DNA from: CG03 sp034660675 | GTDB taxonomy: Bacteria; CG03 | Reading direction: 5' to 3' | Assembly: GCA_034660675.1 (NCBI GenBank) | Contig: JAYEJT010000148.1 | Span: forward strand, 1-8,363 | Length of the DNA: 8,363 bases | In this document: positions 1 through 7,307 of the stretch, piece by piece | Layout: each line of letters begins with the position of its first letter | Numbering within the stretch: the first letter of the stretch is position 1 | Notes under the pieces: generated by a model | The model's input: the letters and a program-made list of their open reading frames with translations, nothing else | Told to the model about the DNA's origin: nothing | The model's database searches: none | Translations under genes and position numbers: made by a program

Positions 1-579
1 CATGTTTATTTTGAGAGATTCCCCCTCCATTGAAAAAGATTCTATGCCTGCATAAAATTTATTTTCCAGAACGCGCATCTCTTTTAAAAGAGCCATTATT
101 TCATCTCTCTTATCAGCGGACATCTCAAGATAATCGTTCCACACAGGGATTTTGTAAATTCTTTCGGCGGAGGAAATACTTCTGACAACCTTGTTATCCA
201 CCGTGACAATGAATTTCTTTCCGCTTTCAATAAACATGGCGGCCGGAATGCGCTCTTTTATTTTCACTATGATTTTATCGGGGAAAACCCTTCTCAGTCC
301 GGCGGCGGCTATCCACTGTTCCTTCTCTAACACCGCCTTATCCAGTTTGTACGAAAAAATATTGGCGCCTTTTTTAAGATCAACCAGTTTCTTGACATAC
401 TCCCTGTTGAGAGCCGACGTACCCCTGATCTCTATTCTGCCGACATTGAGTTTATCCCAGTTGTGCAGAAAATTGTAAACGAAGTGCGCCGCAGTCGCCG
501 CGGTAAAAAGAGCAAAGACGGCCAAAACAAGCTTAAACCCTTTGCCCGGTTTTTTCTTTCTCGCGCGCCTCTTCTTCAT
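1..579 (-). CDS. ftsQ: Cell division protein FtsQ/DivIB, partial (C-terminus beyond left edge)
   Basis: Bitopic divisome protein that links early and late division proteins (FtsB/FtsL partners) at the septal membrane. Reading from the ATG at 577-579, the frame stays open for 193 codons to the window edge. A very basic cytoplasmic tail (residues 2-16, mostly K and R) precedes one hydrophobic segment at about residues 17-38. A POTRA-like domain follows at about 44-115, with the family pattern V-x-x-I-E-I-R-G near 46-53, 'GANIFSYKLD' and 'RRVFPDKIIVKIKERIPAA'. The start of the FtsQ beta domain comes after that. The start codon overlaps the ddl stop as ATGA, and a GAGGA sequence lies about 12 nt upstream. 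The position after murB-ddl is the classic dcw order and strongly supports the call. The C-terminal part cannot be judged. FtsQ and DivIB are orthologous, so the name depends on lineage. Confidence 0.88.
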   Translation of the reverse strand, partial: MKKRRARKKKPGKGFKLVLAVFALFTAATAAHFVYNFLHNWDKLNVGRIEIRGTSALNREYVKKLVDLKKGANIFSYKLDKAVLEKEQWIAAAGLRRVFPDKIIVKIKERIPAAMFIESGKKFIVTVDNKVVRSISSAERIYKIPVWNDYLEMSADKRDEIMALLKEMRVLENKFYAGIESFSMEGESLKINM

Positions 580-1481
580 CGGCGAAGAGAATCCTCTATT
601 ATTTTCATGACCATTTCATCAAAATTTATTCCCGCAGAAGCCGCCGCCTCCGGCAGGAGGCTGGTTTCTGTCATCCCCGGTATTGTGTTTATTTCAAGCG
701 CATAAAAAATGCCGCGGGCGGATCTGACAAAATCCATGCGGGCTCCGCCTTTAACTTTCAGCGCACGGCAGATTTTAAGCGTGGCCGATTTGAGAGCAGC
801 TGCCGGTTTTTTGCCGATCTCGGCCGGCACAATGTGAAAACTCCCGCCCGGCGCGTATTTCGCCTCATAATCGTAATATTCGTTTTTCGGCACGATCTCA
901 AGAACAGGGAGCGCTTCGCCGACAAGATACCCGACAGTAAACTCCCGTCCTTTGATATATTTCTCAATAACAATTTCATTGTCGCGCGCAAAAGCTTTCC
1001 TCAGAGCCTTCTTCACATCCAAACGCTTCAAAACAATAGACAAGCCCTCAGAAGAACCTTCCGAAGACGGTTTTATAACAGCGGGCAGAAGACGCGCGGC
1101 AAAAGCCGCTATATTTTTCTCCCCTTTCCTGAAACTCTCTCCGGGGGGCGTCTTTATGCCTTCTGCCGCAAAAAATGTTTTTGTCAGCGCTTTGCTCATA
1201 CAGACAGCGGAAGCCGGAACCCCCGAACCGCTGTAGGGCAGCCCCATTATCTCAAGCAGCCCCTGAAGCCTGCCGTCCTCCCCCCATGTGCCGTGGCAGG
1301 CGATAAAATAAAAATCAGCCCGGGCGGATTTTATTTTGGAAACGATATTTCCTCTGCCGATGTCAACAACGGCGCTTTTGAAACCCAGCCGTTTCAGCGA
1401 AGCATTCACCGCCGCCGCCGTCTTCAGCGATATCTCCCTCTCACTCCGGGACAGCCCCGCCAGCACCGCAATTTTTTTCAT
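576..1481 (-). CDS. ddl: D-alanine--D-alanine ligase
   Basis: ATP-grasp enzyme that joins two D-alanines for the peptidoglycan stem peptide in the cytoplasm; 301 residues is normal for DdlB-type enzymes. Visible motifs in order: 'SEREISL' (13-19, with E14 matching the D-Ala-binding Glu); 'HGTWGEDGRLQGLLE' (63-77); 'KPSSEGSSEG' (137-146, the nucleotide and Ser loop); 'YYDYEAKY' (202-209, the omega loop); and D250, E263 and N265 as metal ligands within 'LEINTIPGMT' (262-271). The Tyr at 203 in the omega loop fits D-Ala-D-Ala rather than D-Ala-D-lactate specificity (known for the family). One small deviation is that the usual N-terminal GGxS reads G-L-S-R (9-12). The ATG overlaps the murB stop as ATGA, and a GGGGGGTG ribosome-binding sequence lies 8 nt upstream, so the start is well supported. 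Confidence 0.96.
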   Translation of the reverse strand: MKKIAVLAGLSRSEREISLKTAAAVNASLKRLGFKSAVVDIGRGNIVSKIKSARADFYFIACHGTWGEDGRLQGLLEIMGLPYSGSGVPASAVCMSKALTKTFFAAEGIKTPPGESFRKGEKNIAAFAARLLPAVIKPSSEGSSEGLSIVLKRLDVKKALRKAFARDNEIVIEKYIKGREFTVGYLVGEALPVLEIVPKNEYYDYEAKYAPGGSFHIVPAEIGKKPAAALKSATLKICRALKVKGGARMDFVRSARGIFYALEINTIPGMTETSLLPEAAASAGINFDEMVMKIIEDSLRR

Positions 1482-2281
1482 TTTGAAAACACCCCCCAGA
1501 ACTCTACAAGAGGTTCCAGATAAACGCCCTTTTTTGCATAAACCCTGGTACGGATTTTATTCATCAGTTCATGCGCGTGCCAGGATATCCGATCCCCGCG
1601 AAGAACAAAAATATTGGCGTGAAGCGGCGAGACAAAAACCCCACCCGAACGAAAATGCGAACAACCGCAGGCCTCAATCAGTTTTCCCGCCGGAATTTTT
1701 GAGGGATTTTTGAATATGCATCCGCTGCCGTTCTTGTATATAAAACCTTTTTCCGTCCGCAGCTTTATAATTTCTTTAACACGGGCGGATATTTTTTCCT
1801 CCGGTTTTTTTGAGAGCGAAAAACAGACTTCCGATATGACAGAGGGAATTTTAACGGGTCCCGTTCTGTATGACGCTGATATCTTTTTCCCCGATATCCT
1901 GTGTTCTTTTCCGGCGCGGTAAAACTTGACCCATTTGAGCACATCACTTACAGAACCACCGAAAGCTCCCGCGTTTTTAAACACCGCTCCGCCGACGGAA
2001 GCCGGAATTCCCGAAAGGTTCTCAAGACCGCAAAGCCCCTTTTTCGCGCTTTTTTTTATCACGTCTTTCAGCAAAGCCCCCGCCCCCGCGATCAACTCAT
2101 TCCCGCGGACGGTGATTTTTCTGAAATCACCGTCAAGCCGGAGCACGGGTTCTGTTATTCCCTCTCCGGAAACAATAATATTGGAACCGTTTCCGAGGAC
2201 TCTGTAATTGCTGAAATCACCCGTCAAATCACGAATTTCCGGCTTATTGCCAACATTGAACACATGTGAAAAAGGAATCAT
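1478..2281 (-). CDS. murB: UDP-N-acetylenolpyruvoylglucosamine reductase, divergent
   Basis: FAD/NADPH enzyme that reduces UDP-GlcNAc-enolpyruvate to UDP-MurNAc, the second committed step of peptidoglycan synthesis. The frame is open from an ATG at 2365, but the start at 2281 is preferred: it forms an ATGA overlap with the rnfC stop, has AAGAG 4 nt upstream, and gives a normal MurB N-terminus; the longer form would run 84 bases into rnfC. The result is 267 residues, short for the family (about 300 or more). FAD-domain motifs are clear: 'VLGNGSN' (28-34), 'AGAGALLKDVI' (65-75), 'GLENLSGIPASVGGAVFKNAGAFGG' region (85-109) and 'NGSGCIFKNP' (184-193). The usual active-site Ser is Cys188, as in some other MurB proteins. 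At the C-terminus, 'GVYLEPLVEFWG' (252-263) has Leu258 where the family has the proton-donating Glu of 'EVR', and YRxS reads YRTG (138-141). The family call is firm. Full activity is less certain. Confidence 0.9.
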   Translation of the reverse strand: MIPFSHVFNVGNKPEIRDLTGDFSNYRVLGNGSNIIVSGEGITEPVLRLDGDFRKITVRGNELIAGAGALLKDVIKKSAKKGLCGLENLSGIPASVGGAVFKNAGAFGGSVSDVLKWVKFYRAGKEHRISGKKISASYRTGPVKIPSVISEVCFSLSKKPEEKISARVKEIIKLRTEKGFIYKNGSGCIFKNPSKIPAGKLIEACGCSHFRSGGVFVSPLHANIFVLRGDRISWHAHELMNKIRTRVYAKKGVYLEPLVEFWGVFSK

Positions 2282-3558
2282 GCCGCTCTTAATTTCTGTT
2301 TGGAAATCTTGAGATAGTGGATCAGCGGGATACCCGACGGACAAACATAAGCGCACGAACCGCATTCAATGCAGTCCATCGCTTTCTCATAAACTTCCCC
2401 CGACTTATAAAGGGCAAAACTTTCCCTCGGCATAAGGCCCATGGGGCACACCGAAGCGCAGCGCAGACATCTCAGGCATTCATATTCCTTTCTTTCAGCT
2501 GATTTCAAAAGCAGAATACCGCTCGCTGATTTGGAAACCGGCACATCAGTATCGCAAACGGCCTGTCCCATCATCGGACCTCCTAAAATTATCTCATCCA
2601 CATCATCGGCTATGCCGCCCCTGAAATTTATTATATCCTCAATACGGGTTCCCGCCGGAATCAGCACATTTCCCGGCTTCCTGAAATAACCCCCGAGAGT
2701 AACGACTCTTTCATAAAGGGGTTTACTTTTGAAGATTGCCTCATAAACCGCGAAAGCCGTCTGGACATTCATAACCGCCACCCCCACATCAGCGGGCAGA
2801 CCGCCGGACGGCACCTTGGCGCCGCAAAGAGAGAAAATCAGCTGTTTTTCCCCGCCCTGCGGATATTTCGTATTAAGTCTTATAACCTCTATTCTGCCGG
2901 AACTCCGGACCATGAGTTCTTTTGCCGCCGCGGCTTTGTTGTCCTCTATACCTATGATTATTTTCTTAGCGGATAGAGCGCGAGCCGAAATTTTTGCGCC
3001 TTCTATTATATCGGCGGCCTTCTCTTTCATCAAGCTGTCGTCAGCTGTGAGATACGGCTCGCACTCGCAGGCATTGATTATAAGCGTCGTCACTTTTTTA
3101 CCCTGCGGCGGCACAAGTTTCACATCCGTCGGGAAAGCGGCGCCGCCCAGACCCACAACACCCGCATTTCTCACAGCCTCAACAATTTCCGACGGAGCAA
3201 GCTGCGACGGATCCTTGAAATTCCGCGGCGGCGCGGAGTCGTCTTTAAAATCATTTTCTATTATAACCGCGTCAAGCTTTTGCCCCGAACTGTGCGGCCA
3301 CTTTTTTATATCCTCAACAATACCTGAAACGGGAGAATGCAGGTACGCCGAAATCCTGCCGGCAGGTTCGGCTATCACCGCCCCTTTCAGCACACGGTCA
3401 CCTTTTTGGACAACGGGGTTTGACGGGGCCCCCACGCTGTTTGACAAATGCAGATAAACCCTCTCCGGTGCAGGCAGTCTCTCAATGCGGAGAACCGATG
3501 TGTCCTTGTGCCCTGCGGGATGAATCCCGCCTGAAAAAGTTCCCTTACCCGATTTCAT
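2278..3558 (-). CDS. rnfC: RnfC-like electron transport complex subunit
   Basis: RnfC is the peripheral FMN- and iron-sulfur-containing subunit of the Rnf complex (ferredoxin:NAD+ oxidoreductase, ion-pumping), related to Nqo1/NuoF; it is expected at the cytoplasmic face of the membrane. The 426-residue form starts at the ATG at 3556-3558, two bases after the HD-GYP stop, and begins with the family signature 'TFSGGIHP' (7-14). The biotinyl-lipoyl-like stretch 'SPVSGIVEDI' lies near 75-84. The nucleotide/flavin loop 'GLGGAAFPT' is at 136-144, 'NACECEPYLTADD' at 162-174 and 'KYPQGGEKQLI' at 231-241. Two 4Fe-4S motifs close the protein: C361, C364, C367, C371 and C396, C399, C402, C406. A longer frame from 3612 would overlap the previous gene by 52 bases and adds nothing recognisable. 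No rnfD, G, E, A or B gene flanks it, so it is an orphan here. The related PduS cobalamin reductase is an alternative, but the RnfC motifs fit better. Confidence 0.88.
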   Translation of the reverse strand: MKSGKGTFSGGIHPAGHKDTSVLRIERLPAPERVYLHLSNSVGAPSNPVVQKGDRVLKGAVIAEPAGRISAYLHSPVSGIVEDIKKWPHSSGQKLDAVIIENDFKDDSAPPRNFKDPSQLAPSEIVEAVRNAGVVGLGGAAFPTDVKLVPPQGKKVTTLIINACECEPYLTADDSLMKEKAADIIEGAKISARALSAKKIIIGIEDNKAAAAKELMVRSSGRIEVIRLNTKYPQGGEKQLIFSLCGAKVPSGGLPADVGVAVMNVQTAFAVYEAIFKSKPLYERVVTLGGYFRKPGNVLIPAGTRIEDIINFRGGIADDVDEIILGGPMMGQAVCDTDVPVSKSASGILLLKSAERKEYECLRCLRCASVCPMGLMPRESFALYKSGEVYEKAMDCIECGSCAYVCPSGIPLIHYLKISKQKLRAA

Positions 3559-3560
3559 AT

Positions 3561-5132
3561 TCAGCTTTTTTCTTCCATTTCTCTGAATATCGGTAAAGCC
3601 GCATTCACGCATTCCGGATCAAATTGCGTGCCCGAATTAACAATCAGTTCCTCTATGGCTGCCGCGACCGTAAATTTCCGGCCGTAATTTCTGTCGGACA
3701 ACATCGCGTCAAAAGCATCACAGACGGCAATAATGCGGGCACCGAGTGGGATATCTTTCCCCTTCAGTCCGTCGGGATAACCCGTGCCGTCCCATTTTTC
3801 ATGATGATGCTTAACATAGACGGCCAAATCGCGCAGGCCTTTGACTTTCTCCAGAATTTCGGCGCCTTTTTCGGGATGTTTCTTCATCAGCTCCCATTCT
3901 TCATCCGTGAGAGGATCCGGCTTTTGGAGGATTTCCGGCGACAAAGCTATTTTGCCTATATCATGCAGCAGTGCGGCAAGCGATATCGCGCGGGCCTCTT
4001 TCTCTTCAACACCCATAGACAAAGCCAGCGTGGCCGCGGCCGATCTCATGTTTTCAGAGTGTTTCAGCCCGGGAGAATATCCGGCCTCTATGCTGTCCAG
4101 CAGAAGCGCCGCGATGTCTATGAATGTTTCGGGAAACTTCGTGTCGCGGGGGGTCATCGTCATAACCTGTGTGATCTGCGAAGCCAGTATACTGAAATAC
4201 AGCATATCCTGTGAGGAAAAATCCAGGCCGTTTTTTTTATTCACCGTTTCCATGACACCAACCGGTGAAGCCTCGTTTCCGAGAGGCACAACCATCAAAT
4301 TTCTGGTAGATGAACCCGCGATTTCGTCAACCCTTGAAGAAAAATGCTCGGACTCAGCCGCCTCATTGATAACGGCTTCTCTGCCGTTTTTAATTGCCCA
4401 TCCGGCAATTCCTTCCCCGGCCGCGAATTCAAAACCCAAAAGTTTCTGCGGGCAAACGCCTGAAACAGCGGTAAACTTCAAAGTGTCTTTCTTGTCATTC
4501 AGCAGCAGCACCGAAGCTCCTTCACATTCGGCGATATCCGCCGCAGCGGCAACGCACCTGTCAAGAAAATTCTGAAAACCGGAAACTTCAGAAAATGTCT
4601 TGACAACATCAAAAAGTCCCTGCATCTTGACTATGCTTCTGTTCATGTCCGCTATCAGAACGGTCTTCTCCATTATCCTCTCCAGAAGTCCGGCCGCTTC
4701 GTTAAAAAGCTTCACTTCGTGCGAAGGAAATTTCTCGCTCCTGTCGGCGTTAAAGGCTAAAATCATCCCCCTCGTGTCTTTTCCGGAGCCTATGGGGAAA
4801 CACATAAACCCTTCGCGTTCGGTATATCCCGCACCGCTCTCCATGTCTTTGAATATTTCCAGAGCATACTCCCGTTTTTGCATATCTTCATCAAGCAGAT
4901 CATCTTCGTTTTTCACTGGATAAAACGAAAATTGCCCTGTCACGCTGCCTATGACGGCTATCATGACTTCGGCATGCACGGCATCCCCCAGAAGCTTTGC
5001 CGCGCCGGAAATAAACTCGTCTTTACCGACGGTAATATCCATGAGCTTTATCAGACCGCTTGTAACCTTACATCTCAAATCCAGCTGTGTGACCGTTTCC
5101 CTCAGCAGCAGAATCTGTTTATCTTCTTCCAT
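3561..5132 (-). CDS. GAF-GAF-HD-GYP protein, probable cyclic-di-GMP phosphodiesterase
   Basis: Cytoplasmic sensor-effector: two GAF domains (about residues 30-155 and 185-325) feed a C-terminal HD-GYP domain (about 345-523). The second GAF carries 'GEGIAGWAIKNGR' (239-251) and 'NLMVVPL' (278-284). The HD-GYP domain looks catalytically intact: H358, the HD pair 390-391 in 'LLHDIGK', H419 in 'MKKHPEKG', the H442-H444 cluster in 'HHHEKWDGTGYP', the GYP at 451-453, and 'ARIIAVCDAFDAM' with the following D-R. Domains with this set hydrolyse c-di-GMP (known for the family); the GAF ligands are unknown. There is no transmembrane segment or signal peptide. I take the ATG at 5130-5132. A TTG at 5139-5141 would add three residues and make a TTGA overlap with the upstream gene, but the GGGAG upstream lies only 2 nt from TTG and 11 nt from ATG. 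It lies between the glycosyltransferase and rnfC with gaps of 5 and 2 bases. Confidence 0.92.
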   Translation of the reverse strand: MEEDKQILLLRETVTQLDLRCKVTSGLIKLMDITVGKDEFISGAAKLLGDAVHAEVMIAVIGSVTGQFSFYPVKNEDDLLDEDMQKREYALEIFKDMESGAGYTEREGFMCFPIGSGKDTRGMILAFNADRSEKFPSHEVKLFNEAAGLLERIMEKTVLIADMNRSIVKMQGLFDVVKTFSEVSGFQNFLDRCVAAAADIAECEGASVLLLNDKKDTLKFTAVSGVCPQKLLGFEFAAGEGIAGWAIKNGREAVINEAAESEHFSSRVDEIAGSSTRNLMVVPLGNEASPVGVMETVNKKNGLDFSSQDMLYFSILASQITQVMTMTPRDTKFPETFIDIAALLLDSIEAGYSPGLKHSENMRSAAATLALSMGVEEKEARAISLAALLHDIGKIALSPEILQKPDPLTDEEWELMKKHPEKGAEILEKVKGLRDLAVYVKHHHEKWDGTGYPDGLKGKDIPLGARIIAVCDAFDAMLSDRNYGRKFTVAAAIEELIVNSGTQFDPECVNAALPIFREMEEKS

Positions 5133-5137
5133 ACCAG

Positions 5138-6340
5138 TCAATACTCCCAGTTTCTGATCAGATACTTTTTGTTTTCTTCAAAAATTTCGGCCTGTCTCTT
5201 CACGGCCTCGTCAACTCCGATTTCTTCGCATTCATTTAAAAAAGTATCGAGACGGCCGTAGTAAAAAGGTGTTATCAGCGAAACAAGTTTAAACCGGTCC
5301 TTTTTCCATTCATGATAAACACATGCAAAATCATAAACAATACGCGCCCACAAACGGGCGGAGAAAACCCTTGCGGCCGAGGCTTTTTTAAGAGCGGAAA
5401 AAGTGTCCTTCTTCAAAATATTTTTCCATATTTTCATCAGATTAACCGACGAGGCTATGTATTTCTCAAAATAATCATCCTTGCTTATGGCAAGTTTGGG
5501 CGGCTTCACATCGTAAGGGCTGTTGACAAAGGGGGCTTCGCGGCTTTCCTTTACCATCTCCCATTTGTGGCAATACCTTTCCATCAGCTTGAAACTCGTG
5601 CTGAGCACCTGGCGGAACATCGGTCCCAGCTGATCGGGACGGCGGCTGTCATGGTCCTTGATACCGAGAAAACATTGTCCCGTGCGAAAAGATTCGTTTG
5701 CCGCAATCGTGGTCATCCATATGTCTATACCGAACTTTGACACATTGTTGTCCCAGTATGCCCAATCCAGAAAATATCTCACCAGCGGAGACCTCATACC
5801 GAAATCCCCGCCTATGGGTTGCCTGAGACGCTGCCCGTAAAGAGCCCTCGTCAGAGGATAAGTTATAAGATTCGTTATCGTGCCGTCCCTGTAATCCCTG
5901 ACGTAGAAAGGGGTGATAAAATCAAACTCCTTTTTCATCAAAGGCCGGCCGAGATCCCCTATCCATTCGGGTTTTATGCTTTTTAAATCCGCGTCAAACA
6001 ACAGCAGCACTTTTGACTTCAAAGCCCTCGCCGCCTCCATTATCGCCCTTAAGGCCATCCCCTTTCCCGACGTACCCCGGTATGTCGTGCATATTTTTTC
6101 GGATGATTTGCTCTTAAATTTGTCAAAAGCTATATCCAGCGTGCTGTCGGTGGAATCCCCGTCCGACACCATTATGACGGATTTTGAGTTCGGAAAATAC
6201 TTTTTCAGCCCCCTGTCAACGGTCTTGAGAACACCGAGAATTGTTTTCTCGTTATTAAAAGACGGCACCCCCACGATTATGTCAGCGGGCTTCAAATCCT
6301 GAAGCCGCCGCCTGACATTTGAAGCGAGGCTGGATTTCAT
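5138..6340 (-). CDS. GT-A family glycosyltransferase, GPGS/MGS-like
   Basis: Nucleotide-sugar-dependent transferase, 400 residues. The ATG at 6338-6340 shares one base with the argF stop (TAATG) and has AAAGGG just upstream. A longer frame from 6472 lies wholly within argF and its extra 44 residues look unlike a protein domain. GT-A motifs: 'IIVGVPSFNNEKTI' (21-34), 'VSDGDSTDST' (58-67), 'GKG' (92-94), and the metal-binding D116-A117-D118 after a hydrophobic strand. 'YRDGTITN' (150-157) and 'RQPIGGDFGM' (173-182) recall the acceptor and metal regions of glucosyl-3-phosphoglycerate synthase and mannosylglycerate synthase (GT81/GT78), which make compatible solutes or lipopolysaccharide precursors. 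The roughly 200-residue C-terminal part is rich in aromatic and charged residues and shows no transmembrane helix. Donor and acceptor cannot be read from sequence. The neighbouring HD-GYP gene is compatible with a cell-surface role, but that is inference. Confidence 0.8.
   Translation of the reverse strand: MKSSLASNVRRRLQDLKPADIIVGVPSFNNEKTILGVLKTVDRGLKKYFPNSKSVIMVSDGDSTDSTLDIAFDKFKSKSSEKICTTYRGTSGKGMALRAIMEAARALKSKVLLLFDADLKSIKPEWIGDLGRPLMKKEFDFITPFYVRDYRDGTITNLITYPLTRALYGQRLRQPIGGDFGMRSPLVRYFLDWAYWDNNVSKFGIDIWMTTIAANESFRTGQCFLGIKDHDSRRPDQLGPMFRQVLSTSFKLMERYCHKWEMVKESREAPFVNSPYDVKPPKLAISKDDYFEKYIASSVNLMKIWKNILKKDTFSALKKASAARVFSARLWARIVYDFACVYHEWKKDRFKLVSLITPFYYGRLDTFLNECEEIGVDEAVKRQAEIFEENKKYLIRNWEY
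5144..5148 (-). promoter_or_regulatory. Shine-Dalgarno site that decides the HD-GYP gene start
   Basis: GGGAG inside the end of the glycosyltransferase gene lies 11 nt before the ATG at 5132 but only 2 nt before the TTG at 5141. This favours the ATG and a start three residues shorter than the longest frame. Confidence 0.5.
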
Positions 6341-7278
6341 TAGCCCTTTAAAATAAAATGGAGCAGCGCTTTCTGGAGATGCATCCTGTTGTGAGCCTGC
6401 GCGAACACTATTGAATTGGAAGAATCCATCACCTCGTCGGTTATTTCCTGACCCCTGTGCGCGGGCAGACAATGCATAACGGACACATTCCCCGCTGCCT
6501 TCTCCAGGAGTTCCCTGTTCACCTGATATCTGCCGAAAAGCCTCTTTCTCTCTTCTTCCTCTTTTTCATCGCCCATGCTGGCCCACACGTCGGTGTAAAT
6601 AAATCCGGCGTCCTTCATGTATTCAGGATCAATCCCGCCGGACGAATAAATTCCGGGGTTGAGTTTTTTCACAGCCTCAAACTCCGCGCTGTCAAACATG
6701 AATTTTTCCGGGCAGATAATGCCGAATCTGTATTTAATTATTCCCGATAGATTAAGAAGAGAACGGCTGACGTTGTTGGAATCACCCACAAAAACCAGTT
6801 TCACTTTGCTGAAATCAAAATCCATAACGCTGTCTTCGTCCAGCCCCTGCTTTTCGCACACAGTAAAAAGATCGGCCAGCGCCTGACATGGATGAAAAGA
6901 TTTTGAAAGACCGTTTATCACAGGAACCGATCCAAAATCGGCAAGCCCCTGAACATCCGTGTCGCTGGTGGAGCGTATCATCACCGCATCCACATAACCG
7001 GAAAGGGTTTTTGCCGTGTCGCCTATCGTCTCGCCGCGCGAAAGCTGCAGTTCGTTTCCCGAGAGATTCACAGCATCTCCGCCCAGCTGATACATTCCCG
7101 CCTCAAACGAAACCCTTGTTCTCGTCGAAGGTTTCTGGAATATCATTGCAAGGATCTTCCCTTTCAGCGATTTTGAATACTCTTCCTGATTTTTCTTGAT
7201 TTTAAACGCCAGCGAAAAAAGTTTTCTCACTTCTTCTTCGCTTAAATCCGTCACCTCAATAATGTCTCTTTTTTTCAT
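6340..7278 (-). CDS. argF: Ornithine carbamoyltransferase
   Basis: Transfers the carbamoyl group from carbamoyl phosphate to ornithine, giving citrulline in arginine synthesis; soluble, normally a trimer. The 312-residue length is typical. Motifs: carbamoyl-phosphate loop 'STRTR' (51-55); 'NGLSKSFHPCQALAD' (122-136) with the HPCQ signature; 'VFVGDSNNVSRSL' (162-174); the ornithine-side SMG loop 'DVWASMGDE' (230-238); and 'MHCLPAHRGQEITDEV' (268-283) with the catalytic Cys. The SMG and HCLP pair separates it from aspartate and other carbamoyltransferases. The start ATG at 7276-7278 follows AAAGGTGAGG at 7281-7290, a good ribosome-binding site. Its stop overlaps the start of the glycosyltransferase. 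No other arg genes are in the window, so arginine regulation cannot be inferred. A catabolic role (arcB) is possible, but no arcA or arcC is seen. Confidence 0.95.
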   Translation of the reverse strand: MKKRDIIEVTDLSEEEVRKLFSLAFKIKKNQEEYSKSLKGKILAMIFQKPSTRTRVSFEAGMYQLGGDAVNLSGNELQLSRGETIGDTAKTLSGYVDAVMIRSTSDTDVQGLADFGSVPVINGLSKSFHPCQALADLFTVCEKQGLDEDSVMDFDFSKVKLVFVGDSNNVSRSLLNLSGIIKYRFGIICPEKFMFDSAEFEAVKKLNPGIYSSGGIDPEYMKDAGFIYTDVWASMGDEKEEEERKRLFGRYQVNRELLEKAAGNVSVMHCLPAHRGQEITDEVMDSSNSIVFAQAHNRMHLQKALLHFILKG

Positions 7279-7307
7279 GTCCTCACCTTTTGTTCTAACC
7301 TTTCCTG

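Noticed and set aside
834..1523. Plus-strand open frame of 229 codons opposite ddl
   Set aside because: It lies antisense to ddl, which has full catalytic motifs. The translation is basic and low in recognisable domain character, with no ribosome-binding or family signal.
2282..2365. N-terminal extension of MurB (start at 2365)
   Set aside because: It lies inside the rnfC 3' end, and the family N-terminus begins at the ATG that forms the ATGA overlap at 2281.
2816..3457. Plus-strand open frame of 213 codons opposite rnfC
   Set aside because: Antisense shadow of rnfC; the hydrophobic look comes from complementing the gene's codons.
3559..3612. N-terminal extension of RnfC (start at 3612)
   Set aside because: It overlaps the conserved end of the HD-GYP gene, while the family start 'F-x-GGIHP' follows the ATG at 3558.
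3841..4575. Plus-strand open frame of 244 codons opposite the HD-GYP gene
   Set aside because: Ser-rich antisense shadow of a well-defined GAF/HD-GYP coding region; no motif and no sensible operon position.
6341..6472. N-terminal extension of the glycosyltransferase (start at 6472)
   Set aside because: The extra 44 codons lie inside argF in another frame and look non-protein-like. The TAATG junction with AAAGGG upstream gives a better start at 6340.
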